Below are positions 21,889 through 30,710 of a DNA stretch of 34,685 nucleotides, one piece after another. The stretch lies in the IMG/VR virus record IMGVR_UViG_3300009076_001995, positions 1 to 34,685 of that record; one strand, given 5' to 3'. A program made the translations under genes and the position numbers. The DNA comes from a virus. How positions within the stretch are numbered: position 1 is the first letter of the stretch; each line of letters begins with the position of its first letter. Under the pieces are notes generated by a model. That model was not told the DNA's origin, ran no database searches, and saw only the letters and a list, made by a program, of their open reading frames with translations.

Positions 21889-22389
21889 ATGTCCACTTTA
21901 ACGAAGGGTACTCAGGTATTTGTTATCGATCCTGATGCTGTTGCAGGTTCGAATGTTGTTCGGATCCCAGGTCTTACTCAATTTAACCCTGGCGGCGCGC
22001 CAGCCGAACAAATCGATGATACCGATTTAGAAGATTTGGCAAAGAAATTCAAAAAGGGCATGCGCACCCCTGGTCAGGCTACTGGCCAAGTTAAAGCTGA
22101 TCCAGCAGTTGAGGCCCACATTCGTCTGGCTGAAATGGCGGACGAAGACGACGAACGAAATTTTACTTTTGTGATCGGTTGGTCAGATGGCACTGCATTG
22201 CCGACCTTTGCCGCTGGTGAAATTACACTACCAAACACCCGCACCTGGTTTATGTTCGAAGCATATGTAGTCGATTTCCCGTTCGATTTTGCACTGAACA
22301 CGGTGGTGATGACTGCATTGTCTTTACAGCGAAGCGGTAAAGGTAAATGGCTGAAAAAAGGGCGTGTAGCTGATGAATACTCTGCTTAA
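21889..22389 (+). CDS. Major tail tube protein
   Basis: 166 aa with AAGGAG before the ATG. QVFVIDPDAVAGSNVVRIPGLTQFNPGGAPAEQIDDTDLED and the later beta-rich GTALPTFAAGEITLPNTRTWFMFEAYVVDFPFDFALNTVV (by position 95-140) are those of siphophage tail tube proteins. It polymerises around the tape measure. Its last 17 nt overlap the chaperone gene. Confidence 0.8.
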   Translation: MSTLTKGTQVFVIDPDAVAGSNVVRIPGLTQFNPGGAPAEQIDDTDLEDLAKKFKKGMRTPGQATGQVKADPAVEAHIRLAEMADEDDERNFTFVIGWSDGTALPTFAAGEITLPNTRTWFMFEAYVVDFPFDFALNTVVMTALSLQRSGKGKWLKKGRVADEYSA

Positions 22390-22807
22390 TCGTGATTTGC
22401 TGATCAGTAGTGGCAGTTACGCAAAATTACTGCCGGAAAGCCGCGAAATTAATTGGTTTGTTGCGAATGATGACGGAACTGAAAAGGAATTTAGCGCCGT
22501 TATCTATGTACGCAAAAAATCTTTTGCGACGATCAGCGCTGAAGCAAAGTTTTCAGCGAATGATAGCCAGCTCGCAGCCCGGATTGTCTCCAGCATTGTT
22601 GACGATGACGGCCAGCCAATCTTTACCATTGATGACATTATGGGGAGTGATGATCACGGTCCTATTTGTGAATCATTAGGCATGGCATTGTTGGCGGCGA
22701 TCTGGGACGTAAACGGGATGGGTAAAAAGCCTGACCCAAAGCCATCAGCGACGACGACGAGCTCTGGTGTGAACTTGTCCTTGCCGGAGTCGGCGGCAGA
22801 AGCGTAG
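22373..22807 (+). CDS. Tail assembly chaperone, short form (gpG-like)
   Basis: 144 aa in the zero frame. Position between tail tube and tape measure, and a second frame joined by a slippery site, identify it as the gpG equivalent. The core (EKEFSAVIYVRKKSFATISAE...) is beta/alpha; the tail after residue 123 is low complexity (PSATTTSSGVNLSLPESAAEA), as expected for the part used only when no shift occurs. It chaperones the tape measure before tube assembly. Confidence 0.8.
   Translation: MNTLLNRDLLISSGSYAKLLPESREINWFVANDDGTEKEFSAVIYVRKKSFATISAEAKFSANDSQLAARIVSSIVDDDGQPIFTIDDIMGSDDHGPICESLGMALLAAIWDVNGMGKKPDPKPSATTTSSGVNLSLPESAAEA
22735..22741 (+). promoter_or_regulatory. Programmed -1 ribosomal frameshift site CCCAAAG
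   Basis: The heptamer reads C-CCA-AAG in the zero frame, a canonical X-XXY-YYZ slippery site. After the shift the ribosome reads GCC ATC AGC GAC... to 23040. The -1 frame has stop codons (TAA, TGA) just upstream of the heptamer, so the extension can only be reached through it. Confidence 0.8.
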
Positions 22808-23040
22808 CGGAAGCGCAACAGTCACTGTCTTATGCAGAGACAATCATGTGGGCAAGTTATCGGGAAAAGTACGGTGTTTTGTGTTTGCAGCGCCGGCTTG
22901 AGTTAATCGCTGCGGCCCAGATGCTACAGATCAGCAGGGTACATGGCGGCAAAGCAGAAGATATCAAACCCTTTATGGTTGTCACGCCGGCTTTTGAAGA
23001 GGAAATATCTCTTGAAGAAGCAATGGGACAGTGGCTATAG
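22741..23040 (+). CDS. Tail assembly chaperone, frameshift extension (gpGT-like)
   Basis: The -1 frame adds 99 residues to the first 123 of the short form, giving 222 aa. Residues (DDDELWCELVLAGVGGRSVAEAQ, SYAETIMWASYREKYG, RRLELIAAAQML) have the AG-GGRS--EA--S--E---W--Y pattern of gpT-like domains. An internal ATG at 22846 gives an artificial 64-aa frame; the coding resemblance begins well before it. Lambda makes gpGT the same way at a few per cent. Confidence 0.8.
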   Translation, partial: AISDDDELWCELVLAGVGGRSVAEAQQSLSYAETIMWASYREKYGVLCLQRRLELIAAAQMLQISRVHGGKAEDIKPFMVVTPAFEEEISLEEAMGQWL

Positions 23041-23041
23041 T
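23012..23041 (+). promoter_or_regulatory. Candidate moron promoter
   Basis: TTGAAG (23012-23017), 18-bp spacer, TATAGT (23036-23041), 4/6 and 5/6. It sits at the end of the chaperone gene, 30 nt before a lipoprotein gene that has its own terminator. Confidence 0.4.
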
Positions 23042-23070
23042 TTAAGCTTCGTTTATCAAAAGGAAATGAA

Positions 23071-23430
23071 ATGAAGCTTTTACTGCCTCTTGTTTTTTCA
23101 ATTGTTTTGGCCGGATGTGCAACTTCTAGTTACACAGTCGGTACGCCAATTAATGTGGAAAACGTAGAAAAAATTGAACATGGAAAAACAACGACAGAAA
23201 ACTTGATTGCGATGTTTGGCCAGCCAATTGCCAAATCTCCACTATCGGCAACGCAAGAAAAGTGGGTTTATCACTACGCAAACGGTTCTGCCAAAGCGCA
23301 AAGTTACATTGTGACAATGAAAGTTGAAAGCCTGGGGCATCAGCAAACATTGGACCTGATTATTGAAAACGGTTTGGTCGTCAATCACACCTTTACTGAT
23401 GGCCCAATTCAATCGATCAAAGTGAATTAG
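23071..23430 (+). CDS. BamE/SmpA-like lipoprotein inserted in the tail operon
   Basis: 119 aa with signal peptide and lipobox LAGC (Cys16), hence exported and lipidated; Ala at +2 favours the outer membrane. The mature part (VEKIEHGKTTTENLIAMFGQPI, EKWVYHYANG) resembles the SmpA/OmlA (BamE) two-layer fold: helix pair with G-T---V---FG-P followed by W-Y. AAGGAAA precedes the ATG at 23071. Placement between tail chaperone and tape measure, with a promoter candidate and a terminator, is that of a moron. Phage lipoproteins such as T5 Llp or Cor block superinfection; that role is a guess. Confidence 0.75.
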   Translation: MKLLLPLVFSIVLAGCATSSYTVGTPINVENVEKIEHGKTTTENLIAMFGQPIAKSPLSATQEKWVYHYANGSAKAQSYIVTMKVESLGHQQTLDLIIENGLVVNHTFTDGPIQSIKVN

Positions 23431-23463
23431 TCCTTTCTGATAAGTCAGCTCAAAATCAAAATT

Positions 23464-23487
23464 AACCCGCTTCGGCGGGTTTTTTTA
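23464..23487 (+). terminator. Intrinsic terminator after the lipoprotein
   Basis: AACCCGC (23464-23470), tetraloop TTCG, GCGGGTT (23475-23481), then T-run. A stable UUCG hairpin, 11 bp before the tape measure ATG. Confidence 0.9.
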
Positions 23488-23497
23488 TGGGGAAAAT

Positions 23498-26400
23498 ATG
23501 TCAACGCGCAGCATGGGTAATTTGACCCTCAACATCATAGCTAACACAGGTTCCTTCGAAGAAGGCACGACCCGTGCTGAGCGCGCGATGGACAAAATGA
23601 ACAAGTCGGTAAACCGACAAAAACAGGAATTCAATGACCTGGTTGCGCAGATTGATCCGGTTGTCGCAGAACTGGCAAAGCTGGACCGGATGCAGCAGCA
23701 GCTGGAGAAGCACAAAAGTACCGGTGTTGTAGATGAGGCGGGTTACAGCAAGGTATCTGCTGCAATCGCTGGTATGCGCCGGGAAGTGGAGTTCAGCAAT
23801 AGCGCGCTGGTTAAACAGCAGCGTGAGTTCGGGAAACTGATCAATCAGATTGACCCAGCAGTTGGAAAATTAGCCGAACTTGACAGGATGCAGGATCAGC
23901 TACAGCAGGGTTTTTCTGCAGGATGGATAGATCAGACCGAATTTAATCGATTAGATCAGTCGATAAATAACACCCGTGCATCATTGATGGGGGCCGACGC
24001 GCAGATCACCAAAACCGGCATGTCTACAAAGCAACTGAATGCTTCACTGCGCGGTATTCCAGCGCAATTTACCGATATTGCTGTGTCACTTGCGGCTGGC
24101 CAGAACCCACTTACTGTTTTTTTACAGCAAGGCGGCCAGTTAAAAGACATGTTCGGCGGGGCGGGGCCTGCTGCCAAAGCCCTTGGCGGTTATATCTTAG
24201 GATTAATAAACCCTTACTCGGCCGTGGCAGCCGGTGTTGGCGTTTTGGCACTTGCATATTATCAAGGCAGTATAGAGGCCGATAAGTTCAGAAATGCCTT
24301 GATCCTGAATGGGAATATCTCAGGTTCCACCGCAAATCAGCTGGCTGAGATGGCCGAAAGTATTGATGCTGTCAGCGGCACTCAGCGTCAGGCCGCAGCT
24401 GCAATTGCTGAAGTAGCCGGTAATGGTAAATTTGCCGCGGATCAGATTGAATTAGTATCACGATCAGCTGTTTTGATGGAGAACGTAACTGGTAAAGCTG
24501 TTGCGGAAACAGTCGCTGAGTTTGAAAAGCTGGCAAAAGATCCTGTCAAAGCTGTTGCCGAACTTAATGAAAAGTACAATTTCCTCACTGCTGATGTTTA
24601 CGAGCAAATTGTGGCACTGGCAGCCAGCGGCAAGGAAACAGACGCAACAAATTTGGCATTTAAGGCATATGCCGATGCTATCAGTGGCAGAACGACTGAA
24701 ATCATTGAAAATCTCGGTTATATCGAAGGTGCATGGAAATCCATTAAGAATGGTGGCGCCGAGGCGTGGGATGCAATTTTAGGCATCGGCCGCACTGACA
24801 CTTTGCAAAGTCAGATTGATGAAGCGAAAGGGCAGCTGGAACGCCTTAAAAGCAGCCCGGTAGCCGGGATGGTTACTCCCAATCAGGCGTTTGCGCGCCC
24901 CGATAATTCCCGTCAAATAGCGCAGCAAGAAGAATTGATCCGTCAGCTTGAAACTGAACAGTGGATTAAAGAAATGATGGCCGATGGTGACCGGCTTCGC
25001 GCTCAGTTAAACAAAGAATCAATTGCTGCTCAGGCTGAAATTGCGAAAATAACCGAAGAAGCTAAAAGCAACGACGAAAAACGTGTTGCTGCAATCAAGG
25101 AATACAACGCCAACCTGGACAAAATCAGAGCTGCAGATCCAAACAGCGCGCTGCTGGACTCTGCCAAAATTGATAAAGACCTGGCAGCGATCGAAGCAAA
25201 ATTTGCCAAAACAAACAAAAAAATAACTGACTCGGCAAGTCAGCGTATGTTGGCCCAAATTTCTCAGCAGGGAGCTGTGCTGCAAGGGCAGTTGGATGGC
25301 GAAAACAAACTAGGTGCCGCCAGGCGAGAACTTTTAAAATTCGACCAGCAAATTGCAGATCTTAAAGAAAAGAAAATCCTCACAGCTGATCAAAAAAGTC
25401 TACTGGCGCAGGAAAGCCTGCTCCGCGCAGGATTAGCAAAAAACGTAGTGCTTGAAGACGAAATTCGCCACCGGGAGTCGATCAACCGGCTGCAGGTAAT
25501 GCAGGCAAACATTCAGTCACAAATTGATGCAGAGCAGGAACGCTATGGCGACCGGCTGCAAACATTTGGAATGGGTGACGAAGAGATGGAGCGGCTGCGT
25601 GAGCAGGAACGCATCCAGAGAGATATTCAGCGCCAGAAAAATCAGGCTACATCAGACAATCTTGGTGGGAAAATTACTGATGATGAATATCAAGCCACAG
25701 AGGACTTTTTAAACGAGTCACTGGATCGCCGGCTTGAATTGCATTCGGCATATTATACCCGCCTTGAAGAACTGCAAGGTGACTGGAGCATTGGCGCACA
25801 AGAGGCGCTGAACAACTATATCGATTACGCGTCCGACATTGCCAGCCAAACCGAGGACATTTTTGCCCAGGCATTTGGTGGCTTAGAGGATGCCATCTTC
25901 AGCTTTGTTGAAACCGGTGAGCTGAGTTTTAGTTCATTACTGCGAAATATTGCTGAAGAAACCATTCGAATGTTGATCCGGATTGGCATTCAGAAAATGG
26001 CTAACTTTCTGCTGGACAAAACAATCGGTGCTGCCAGTGGCGCAGGCTATGTTGCAGCAATTACGGGTCAAGCCACAGCGATGAACTTTATGGCTGGACT
26101 CAACGCGTTCGCGTCCACCGCCGCGATTCCAATGATAGGCCCATTAGCAGCGCCTGCAGCGATGACCGCAGCTTTGGCGATTAGTGCGCCCTTGGCTGCC
26201 GGTGCCATCACCGCAGCATCGTCATCATTAGCAGGTATGGCCCACAGCGGCCTCGATTACATTCCAAACGAAGGTACCTGGTTGCTGGATAAGGGGGAAA
26301 GAGTGCTGAGTCCTGGCCAAAACTCAGACTTAACCCGTTTTTTGGCGGCCACAAACAACTCCGGCACCGGTAGTACAAAGATCAAAGTTGAAGTAATTAA

Positions 26401-26554
26401 CGCAACTGGTGAAAAGGTCAATGTGCGTAGTGAAAGTCGAGGGCAAGGAGTCACAGAACAGGACGTGATCAAAATATTTGTCGGCGATATGTTTGACCGT
26501 GGGCCAATGCACCGTGCGATGACGCAAACAACGAAGTCTGGTAACCGGTTATGA
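23498..26554 (+). CDS. Tape measure protein, lambda H-like
   Basis: 1018 aa. The N-terminus (MGNLTLNIIANTGSFEEGTTRAERAMDKM) and LRGIPAQFTDIAVSLAAGQNPLTVFLQQGGQLKDMFGGAGPAAKAL (about 187-232 by position) mark the lambda tail-length tape-measure family. Residues about 45-105 and 108-165 are a tandem duplication (FNDLVAQIDPVVAELAKLDRMQ/FGKLINQIDPAVGKLAELDRMQ). Hydrophobic stretches near 229-252 and 855-925 could be membrane segments at DNA entry; the middle is coiled coil. Length predicts a tail of about 150 nm by the usual 1.5 Angstrom per residue. Confidence 0.95.
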   Translation: MSTRSMGNLTLNIIANTGSFEEGTTRAERAMDKMNKSVNRQKQEFNDLVAQIDPVVAELAKLDRMQQQLEKHKSTGVVDEAGYSKVSAAIAGMRREVEFSNSALVKQQREFGKLINQIDPAVGKLAELDRMQDQLQQGFSAGWIDQTEFNRLDQSINNTRASLMGADAQITKTGMSTKQLNASLRGIPAQFTDIAVSLAAGQNPLTVFLQQGGQLKDMFGGAGPAAKALGGYILGLINPYSAVAAGVGVLALAYYQGSIEADKFRNALILNGNISGSTANQLAEMAESIDAVSGTQRQAAAAIAEVAGNGKFAADQIELVSRSAVLMENVTGKAVAETVAEFEKLAKDPVKAVAELNEKYNFLTADVYEQIVALAASGKETDATNLAFKAYADAISGRTTEIIENLGYIEGAWKSIKNGGAEAWDAILGIGRTDTLQSQIDEAKGQLERLKSSPVAGMVTPNQAFARPDNSRQIAQQEELIRQLETEQWIKEMMADGDRLRAQLNKESIAAQAEIAKITEEAKSNDEKRVAAIKEYNANLDKIRAADPNSALLDSAKIDKDLAAIEAKFAKTNKKITDSASQRMLAQISQQGAVLQGQLDGENKLGAARRELLKFDQQIADLKEKKILTADQKSLLAQESLLRAGLAKNVVLEDEIRHRESINRLQVMQANIQSQIDAEQERYGDRLQTFGMGDEEMERLREQERIQRDIQRQKNQATSDNLGGKITDDEYQATEDFLNESLDRRLELHSAYYTRLEELQGDWSIGAQEALNNYIDYASDIASQTEDIFAQAFGGLEDAIFSFVETGELSFSSLLRNIAEETIRMLIRIGIQKMANFLLDKTIGAASGAGYVAAITGQATAMNFMAGLNAFASTAAIPMIGPLAAPAAMTAALAISAPLAAGAITAASSSLAGMAHSGLDYIPNEGTWLLDKGERVLSPGQNSDLTRFLAATNNSGTGSTKIKVEVINATGEKVNVRSESRGQGVTEQDVIKIFVGDMFDRGPMHRAMTQTTKSGNRL

Positions 26555-27057
26555 CGATTAATCGAGCGCAATACTTTAGCGCAAAGGCCAGGATCCGCGA
26601 GTATCGGCTGCTTGAGATCTACCATCCAGCAATTGGCGTTTTACGATATGTCTCTGGTCGGATAGAACCGCTGAGCGTAACGCTGGAAAACAGCGCCCCG
26701 CGCAATGCCGGACAACTGGTTGATTTTTCTGGAGGGGCTTTTGAGTTTAAAAAGCCTGATCAGCAATCTGCCACGGTTCGAGCAGATATACAGCTAGGAA
26801 ATATTGGCCAGCAAGTAAAACAGTTGCTGAAACAAATTAAGGGCCCGGCGCGGGCCCAAACCGGCGAAGTCATATTGCGGGAATATCTGGGCAGTAATTT
26901 AGGCGGCCCTGAATTTGTCCTGCGCTTGTTTATTACATCCATCACGCTCACTGGTGAAGGCGCGCTTATCCGCGCAGAGCAAGATAATCCAAGCGACCGC
27001 TCTGTTTCAGATTTTTACACCAGTGATCATTTCCCAGGCTTAGCAGAATCGTTATGA
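26551..27057 (+). CDS. Tail-tip protein, DUF1833-like
   Basis: 168 aa, ATGA overlap with the tape measure. RLLEIYHPAIGVLRYVSGRIEPLSVTLENSAPRNAGQLVDF and beta-rich remainder match the DUF1833 type, which lies between the tape measure and the NlpC/P60 gene in this tail architecture, where lambda has gpM/gpL. It probably forms part of the baseplate ring. Confidence 0.75.
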   Translation: MTINRAQYFSAKARIREYRLLEIYHPAIGVLRYVSGRIEPLSVTLENSAPRNAGQLVDFSGGAFEFKKPDQQSATVRADIQLGNIGQQVKQLLKQIKGPARAQTGEVILREYLGSNLGGPEFVLRLFITSITLTGEGALIRAEQDNPSDRSVSDFYTSDHFPGLAESL

Positions 27058-27479
27058 CAAACATTGATTGGATAAATTCAGTGGCCGGCAAGCCATGGCA
27101 AGACCGGGCAGCAGGCCCAAAGACATTTGATTGTTGGGGGCTGGTTGTAGACAGCTTTGCCCGCGTCGATGGCGTGCTGATTGAAGATGCGCCGGGCTAC
27201 ACGACAGGAGAACCGATTGAAACCGCAGGCAATGTGATACGCGATGCACTTGGCTGGCCAGAAGTGCCAACAGCTTTAGACAAATCCGTGTTTTGTGTGT
27301 ACCTGGCAAACGGCGCCATGGTCCACGTTGGCCGGATATTGAATATTTACAAAGCTGGCTTGTTCGCCGTGCACGCCGCAGGAAAAAACGGTGTTGGCCA
27401 GGTTACTGCTGAGCCATTGAGGCAGTTGCAGCAGCGCTATGGTGATCGTTTGAAATTCTATGCGAGGCCACATGGCTAA
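27054..27479 (+). CDS. NlpC/P60-type tail-tip peptidase (gpK-like)
   Basis: 141 aa. Cys27 in FDCWGLV and His91 in AMVHVGRI are the catalytic pair, followed by AVHAAGKNGVGQV. This matches tail-associated NlpC/P60 proteins such as lambda gpK, which open the cell wall or process tail components. It overlaps the next gene by 8 nt. Confidence 0.85.
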   Translation: MTNIDWINSVAGKPWQDRAAGPKTFDCWGLVVDSFARVDGVLIEDAPGYTTGEPIETAGNVIRDALGWPEVPTALDKSVFCVYLANGAMVHVGRILNIYKAGLFAVHAAGKNGVGQVTAEPLRQLQQRYGDRLKFYARPHG

Positions 27480-30231
27480 TATTTACGTTAGGCGGGATCC
27501 GCACGGCATTAGTCCACCGCTGCATTTTGTTATTGCGAACTCAGCGAACTTAGGTGCGTGGATGCAGCAAAATTTGCCGGCTGATAACGGGCTGAATTGC
27601 GAAATAACGCTGAACGGTCAAGTTGTCGCTAGTACAGCGACAATGGATCCTGAACGTTGCAACGCAGCAATTGATATTGATATTGGCCTGTTTGATACCG
27701 TCGAAATTAACTATCGCCCGCAAGGTGTAGATCCATTCTCGTGGGCATATATGGCGATAGTTGCTATTGTCGCTATTGGCGCTGCGGTGTACATCCGGTC
27801 GATGATGCCAAAGCCGTCGCTACCCAGTGCCGATGATGATGCTCGCGATAGTAACAATCAGCTAAATGCTGCGAGAAATGCATATCGTCCGCGATTAGCA
27901 ATTCCGGATATCGCCGGGAAAATCGTCAGTTACCCAGATTTCATCCAACCCAGCTACTACGAATATACCAACGGACAGCGGGTGTTTACCGAGTGGCTTT
28001 GCATCGGTTTAGGGCAATATGACGTACCGAAAGTACGAGAGTCGGAAACCCCGATAGATGATGTACCTGAATATCAGTACTCCGTTTATCCGCCCGGCCA
28101 AAATATCGAGATGATGTTGAATGTTCGAACTGTAGAGGCGAGCATTGATATTGATTTGTTGCCGATGGATCAGGTTGTACGAACAATAAATATTGAGTCC
28201 TCTGATGGTGCATTTATCAGCGATGCATCCGGCACTATTTATTTGCCGCCACAAATGCTGACTACGATAAATTTAACCGTTGGGGCCTCCATTGATTTCC
28301 AATTGAATTATCGAGATCCAGAAAATATTAATTTTTCCCAAAGTGCTGACAATGTTGAAGTTTTAGAAGTCAATAACGAAGCAAACTTTGTACGAATTAA
28401 CTTCATTTTTTTCGGCTCCGGCATGATTACAGATGGAATTATCACAAATAGCGAATATCAAGGTGAGCCGCAATGGTATGTGCTTGAAGGGCGCGAAATA
28501 GAAGAAATTTGGTTTCACCTGGTGATGCCTCAGGGGATCCGGAAGGGGGATGGTACAGTTGCCACTGTAGTCGCATCTTTAACTGCAGAACTTTTGGACG
28601 AAGATGGCGAACCAACCGGACAAATCTATCAGCGCGGAGCGCAATTTGTTGGTAAAACACAGTCTGCCCAGCGTCAGACGTTTAAAATAACCCAGGCTGA
28701 CGGTTTGCCAATTGGCCGGTACCGCGCCAAAGCCAGTCGGATCAGTAATTCACTTGGTGACAATGCGCTTGATTTGCTGGTGCTGGAAGGCGTGTCAGCC
28801 GTTACTAAATACAATCGGCCCATTGAAGTCACTCTTAACCTGAAAACGATTGTGTTTGGCGAAATCTCATTCACGATTGATGATCTAACTGCCGTTCAAC
28901 TTGCAGAACTGAAAGCAGTCGCCGGTGATTTACTTAAAGTCGTAATACCGAGCATGGGCGTTGATGCTAGCCTTTATCTACTCCGCATTGAAGGAACAGC
29001 AGAGACTAACTTTGCCCTGGTTTTTGATACTGTTCCGGCAGGTGCAGTTTCAAATCTGACTCCGATACCGGTAACCATCACTAATTTCGACAAATCTGAT
29101 GTTGATTTTGGAGATGTGACGCTGTTGAAGGTTATCCGCCAAAGCTCTCAGCGGGTGAACCGTGGTTCCAGCGCTAAAATTAATGCGGATGTAACGCGCA
29201 AACTGCGTATTTTTGACCCTGTTACTCAAACATATGGCGCCACATACCAGCCAACCCGGCGCTTCTGTGATTACGCATTTTATCTGCTGCACGAGCGGAT
29301 GGGCGTGCCTATTGATCTCATCAATACCGAAGAATTATTCAGTATTTACGACAATCTGTCCGATCCGCAGCTTGGCTACTTCGACTACTCATTCTCTGAT
29401 GGAAATGTATCTGCTCGTGAACGCATGGAGGCGTGTTGTAACGTAGCAAGGACGCGATATTGGAACGAAGGGTTGCTGTGGTCGTTTGTCAGAATTGAAG
29501 CAAAGCCGGTTAAAAGTTTGATGTTTAATCGCCGAAATCTGAAAGCAGCTACTGCCAATTTTACGCAGCAATTTCGCCGGCCAGCAGATCATGACAGCGT
29601 AACTGTTATTTATGTCGACCCGATAAAAAACAGCGAAAAACGCGTAAGCCGCCGGATCAGTGCTCAGGGAGAGATAGTTCCAGGTGAAGGGATCCGAACG
29701 AATGAAATTAAGTTAAATGGCTGCAGAAATGATGTACAAGCCCTTAACCGGTGCGAACTAGAAGTCCGCCGCCTGATTTATGAAAACGTGCGGGTTACGG
29801 ACACTGCACTGAACGATGGCCAGCTTGCACGTTTGGGCGCCCGGGTCGATTGGATTGATATTTATGATAGCGATTTGTTCGATGGTGAGGTGTTAGCCGC
29901 TACCGGAGATACATACAGCATCAGCGAGCGGTTTATTGCTGTTGACGATGTTGAGTACTGGGTTTACATCACCGATATAAACGGTACGCCCAGTAATAGT
30001 GTGCGGTGTTATCCGGTGCCAGGTGAACCGTTCGCGTTTTCTGCCACCGGGCTAACAGGTGCGTTTGTCGCCGGCGGGGAGCTGCAGCTGGGCAGTCGTT
30101 ACGTTATTGCCAGTAACAATGATCTCAATGCCAGCGCATTCACAATTGTCGGCAGAGGCCGTCCAAATGAACGCGGTGAGTGCGAAATAGAATTGGCCGA
30201 ATATCACCCAGATATGTATGAGGCGGATTAA
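27472..30231 (+). CDS. Host specificity/central tail-tip protein, gpJ/TipJ-like
   Basis: ATG at 27472 with GAGG upstream gives 919 aa; an ATG at 27460 adds four residues. A membrane segment at about 84-104 (FSWAYMAIVAIVAIGAAVYI) in the N-terminal region, then RLAIPDIAGKIVSYPDFIQPSYYEY, is typical of TipJ proteins. C-terminal half includes Ig-like and tail-hub segments (ARERMEACCNVARTRYWNEGLLWSF). It forms the tip of the tail and contacts the receptor. The distal part is rich in short beta repeats. Confidence 0.85.
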   Translation: MANIYVRRDPHGISPPLHFVIANSANLGAWMQQNLPADNGLNCEITLNGQVVASTATMDPERCNAAIDIDIGLFDTVEINYRPQGVDPFSWAYMAIVAIVAIGAAVYIRSMMPKPSLPSADDDARDSNNQLNAARNAYRPRLAIPDIAGKIVSYPDFIQPSYYEYTNGQRVFTEWLCIGLGQYDVPKVRESETPIDDVPEYQYSVYPPGQNIEMMLNVRTVEASIDIDLLPMDQVVRTINIESSDGAFISDASGTIYLPPQMLTTINLTVGASIDFQLNYRDPENINFSQSADNVEVLEVNNEANFVRINFIFFGSGMITDGIITNSEYQGEPQWYVLEGREIEEIWFHLVMPQGIRKGDGTVATVVASLTAELLDEDGEPTGQIYQRGAQFVGKTQSAQRQTFKITQADGLPIGRYRAKASRISNSLGDNALDLLVLEGVSAVTKYNRPIEVTLNLKTIVFGEISFTIDDLTAVQLAELKAVAGDLLKVVIPSMGVDASLYLLRIEGTAETNFALVFDTVPAGAVSNLTPIPVTITNFDKSDVDFGDVTLLKVIRQSSQRVNRGSSAKINADVTRKLRIFDPVTQTYGATYQPTRRFCDYAFYLLHERMGVPIDLINTEELFSIYDNLSDPQLGYFDYSFSDGNVSARERMEACCNVARTRYWNEGLLWSFVRIEAKPVKSLMFNRRNLKAATANFTQQFRRPADHDSVTVIYVDPIKNSEKRVSRRISAQGEIVPGEGIRTNEIKLNGCRNDVQALNRCELEVRRLIYENVRVTDTALNDGQLARLGARVDWIDIYDSDLFDGEVLAATGDTYSISERFIAVDDVEYWVYITDINGTPSNSVRCYPVPGEPFAFSATGLTGAFVAGGELQLGSRYVIASNNDLNASAFTIVGRGRPNERGECEIELAEYHPDMYEAD

Positions 30232-30710
30232 TGTTGATGATTCAGTTCCCACCATTATTAAACAAAAAAATTAAGCAGGAAGGGTACGGTAGAGAAGATA
30301 CGGCCAGATTCGCAATCAGCGAGCCAGCCAGCGGTCCGCACTATGCGCAATTGCTGAGTGATGATGCTCCGAGCTTTTTTAGATTGCAGATGAATTTACG
30401 AAGTCATGAAGCCCAGTTTTTTAGAACCTGGCTGAATAGCAATAATTTTGCGGTGCTTGCTGGCGCGCAATTTGAAATCAAATTGATGACTGAAGATGGT
30501 ATGACCACGCAAATCGTCAGTTTTGTGCCTGATGGCATACCGCAAATGACAAATTTTGCAGGGGGGCGATTTACATACAGTATGCGTGTGATTGTCAGGA
30601 AAGTCACAGGCCCAAGTACAGGGTTTGAAGATTTGATCATAGGGATATCGAACATGGGTGGCTCTCCGTTATTGCAGCGGATAGTCAACAATCTGTTACC
30701 GGAGATTTAA
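30231..30710 (+). CDS. Tail protein of unknown role, 159 aa
   Basis: TAATG overlap with the tip gene. The protein begins IQFPPLLNKKIKQEGYG and contains SHEAQFFRTWLNSNNFAVLAGAQFEIKLMTEDG, a beta-rich pattern common to small minor tail proteins encoded after the tip protein. It may attach the following tailspike. No named family. Confidence 0.7.
   Translation: MLMIQFPPLLNKKIKQEGYGREDTARFAISEPASGPHYAQLLSDDAPSFFRLQMNLRSHEAQFFRTWLNSNNFAVLAGAQFEIKLMTEDGMTTQIVSFVPDGIPQMTNFAGGRFTYSMRVIVRKVTGPSTGFEDLIIGISNMGGSPLLQRIVNNLLPEI

Noticed and set aside
22846-23040. Separate 64-aa gene after the tail chaperone
   Set aside because: The protein-like sequence extends upstream of the ATG to the slippery site, so it is the frameshift extension.
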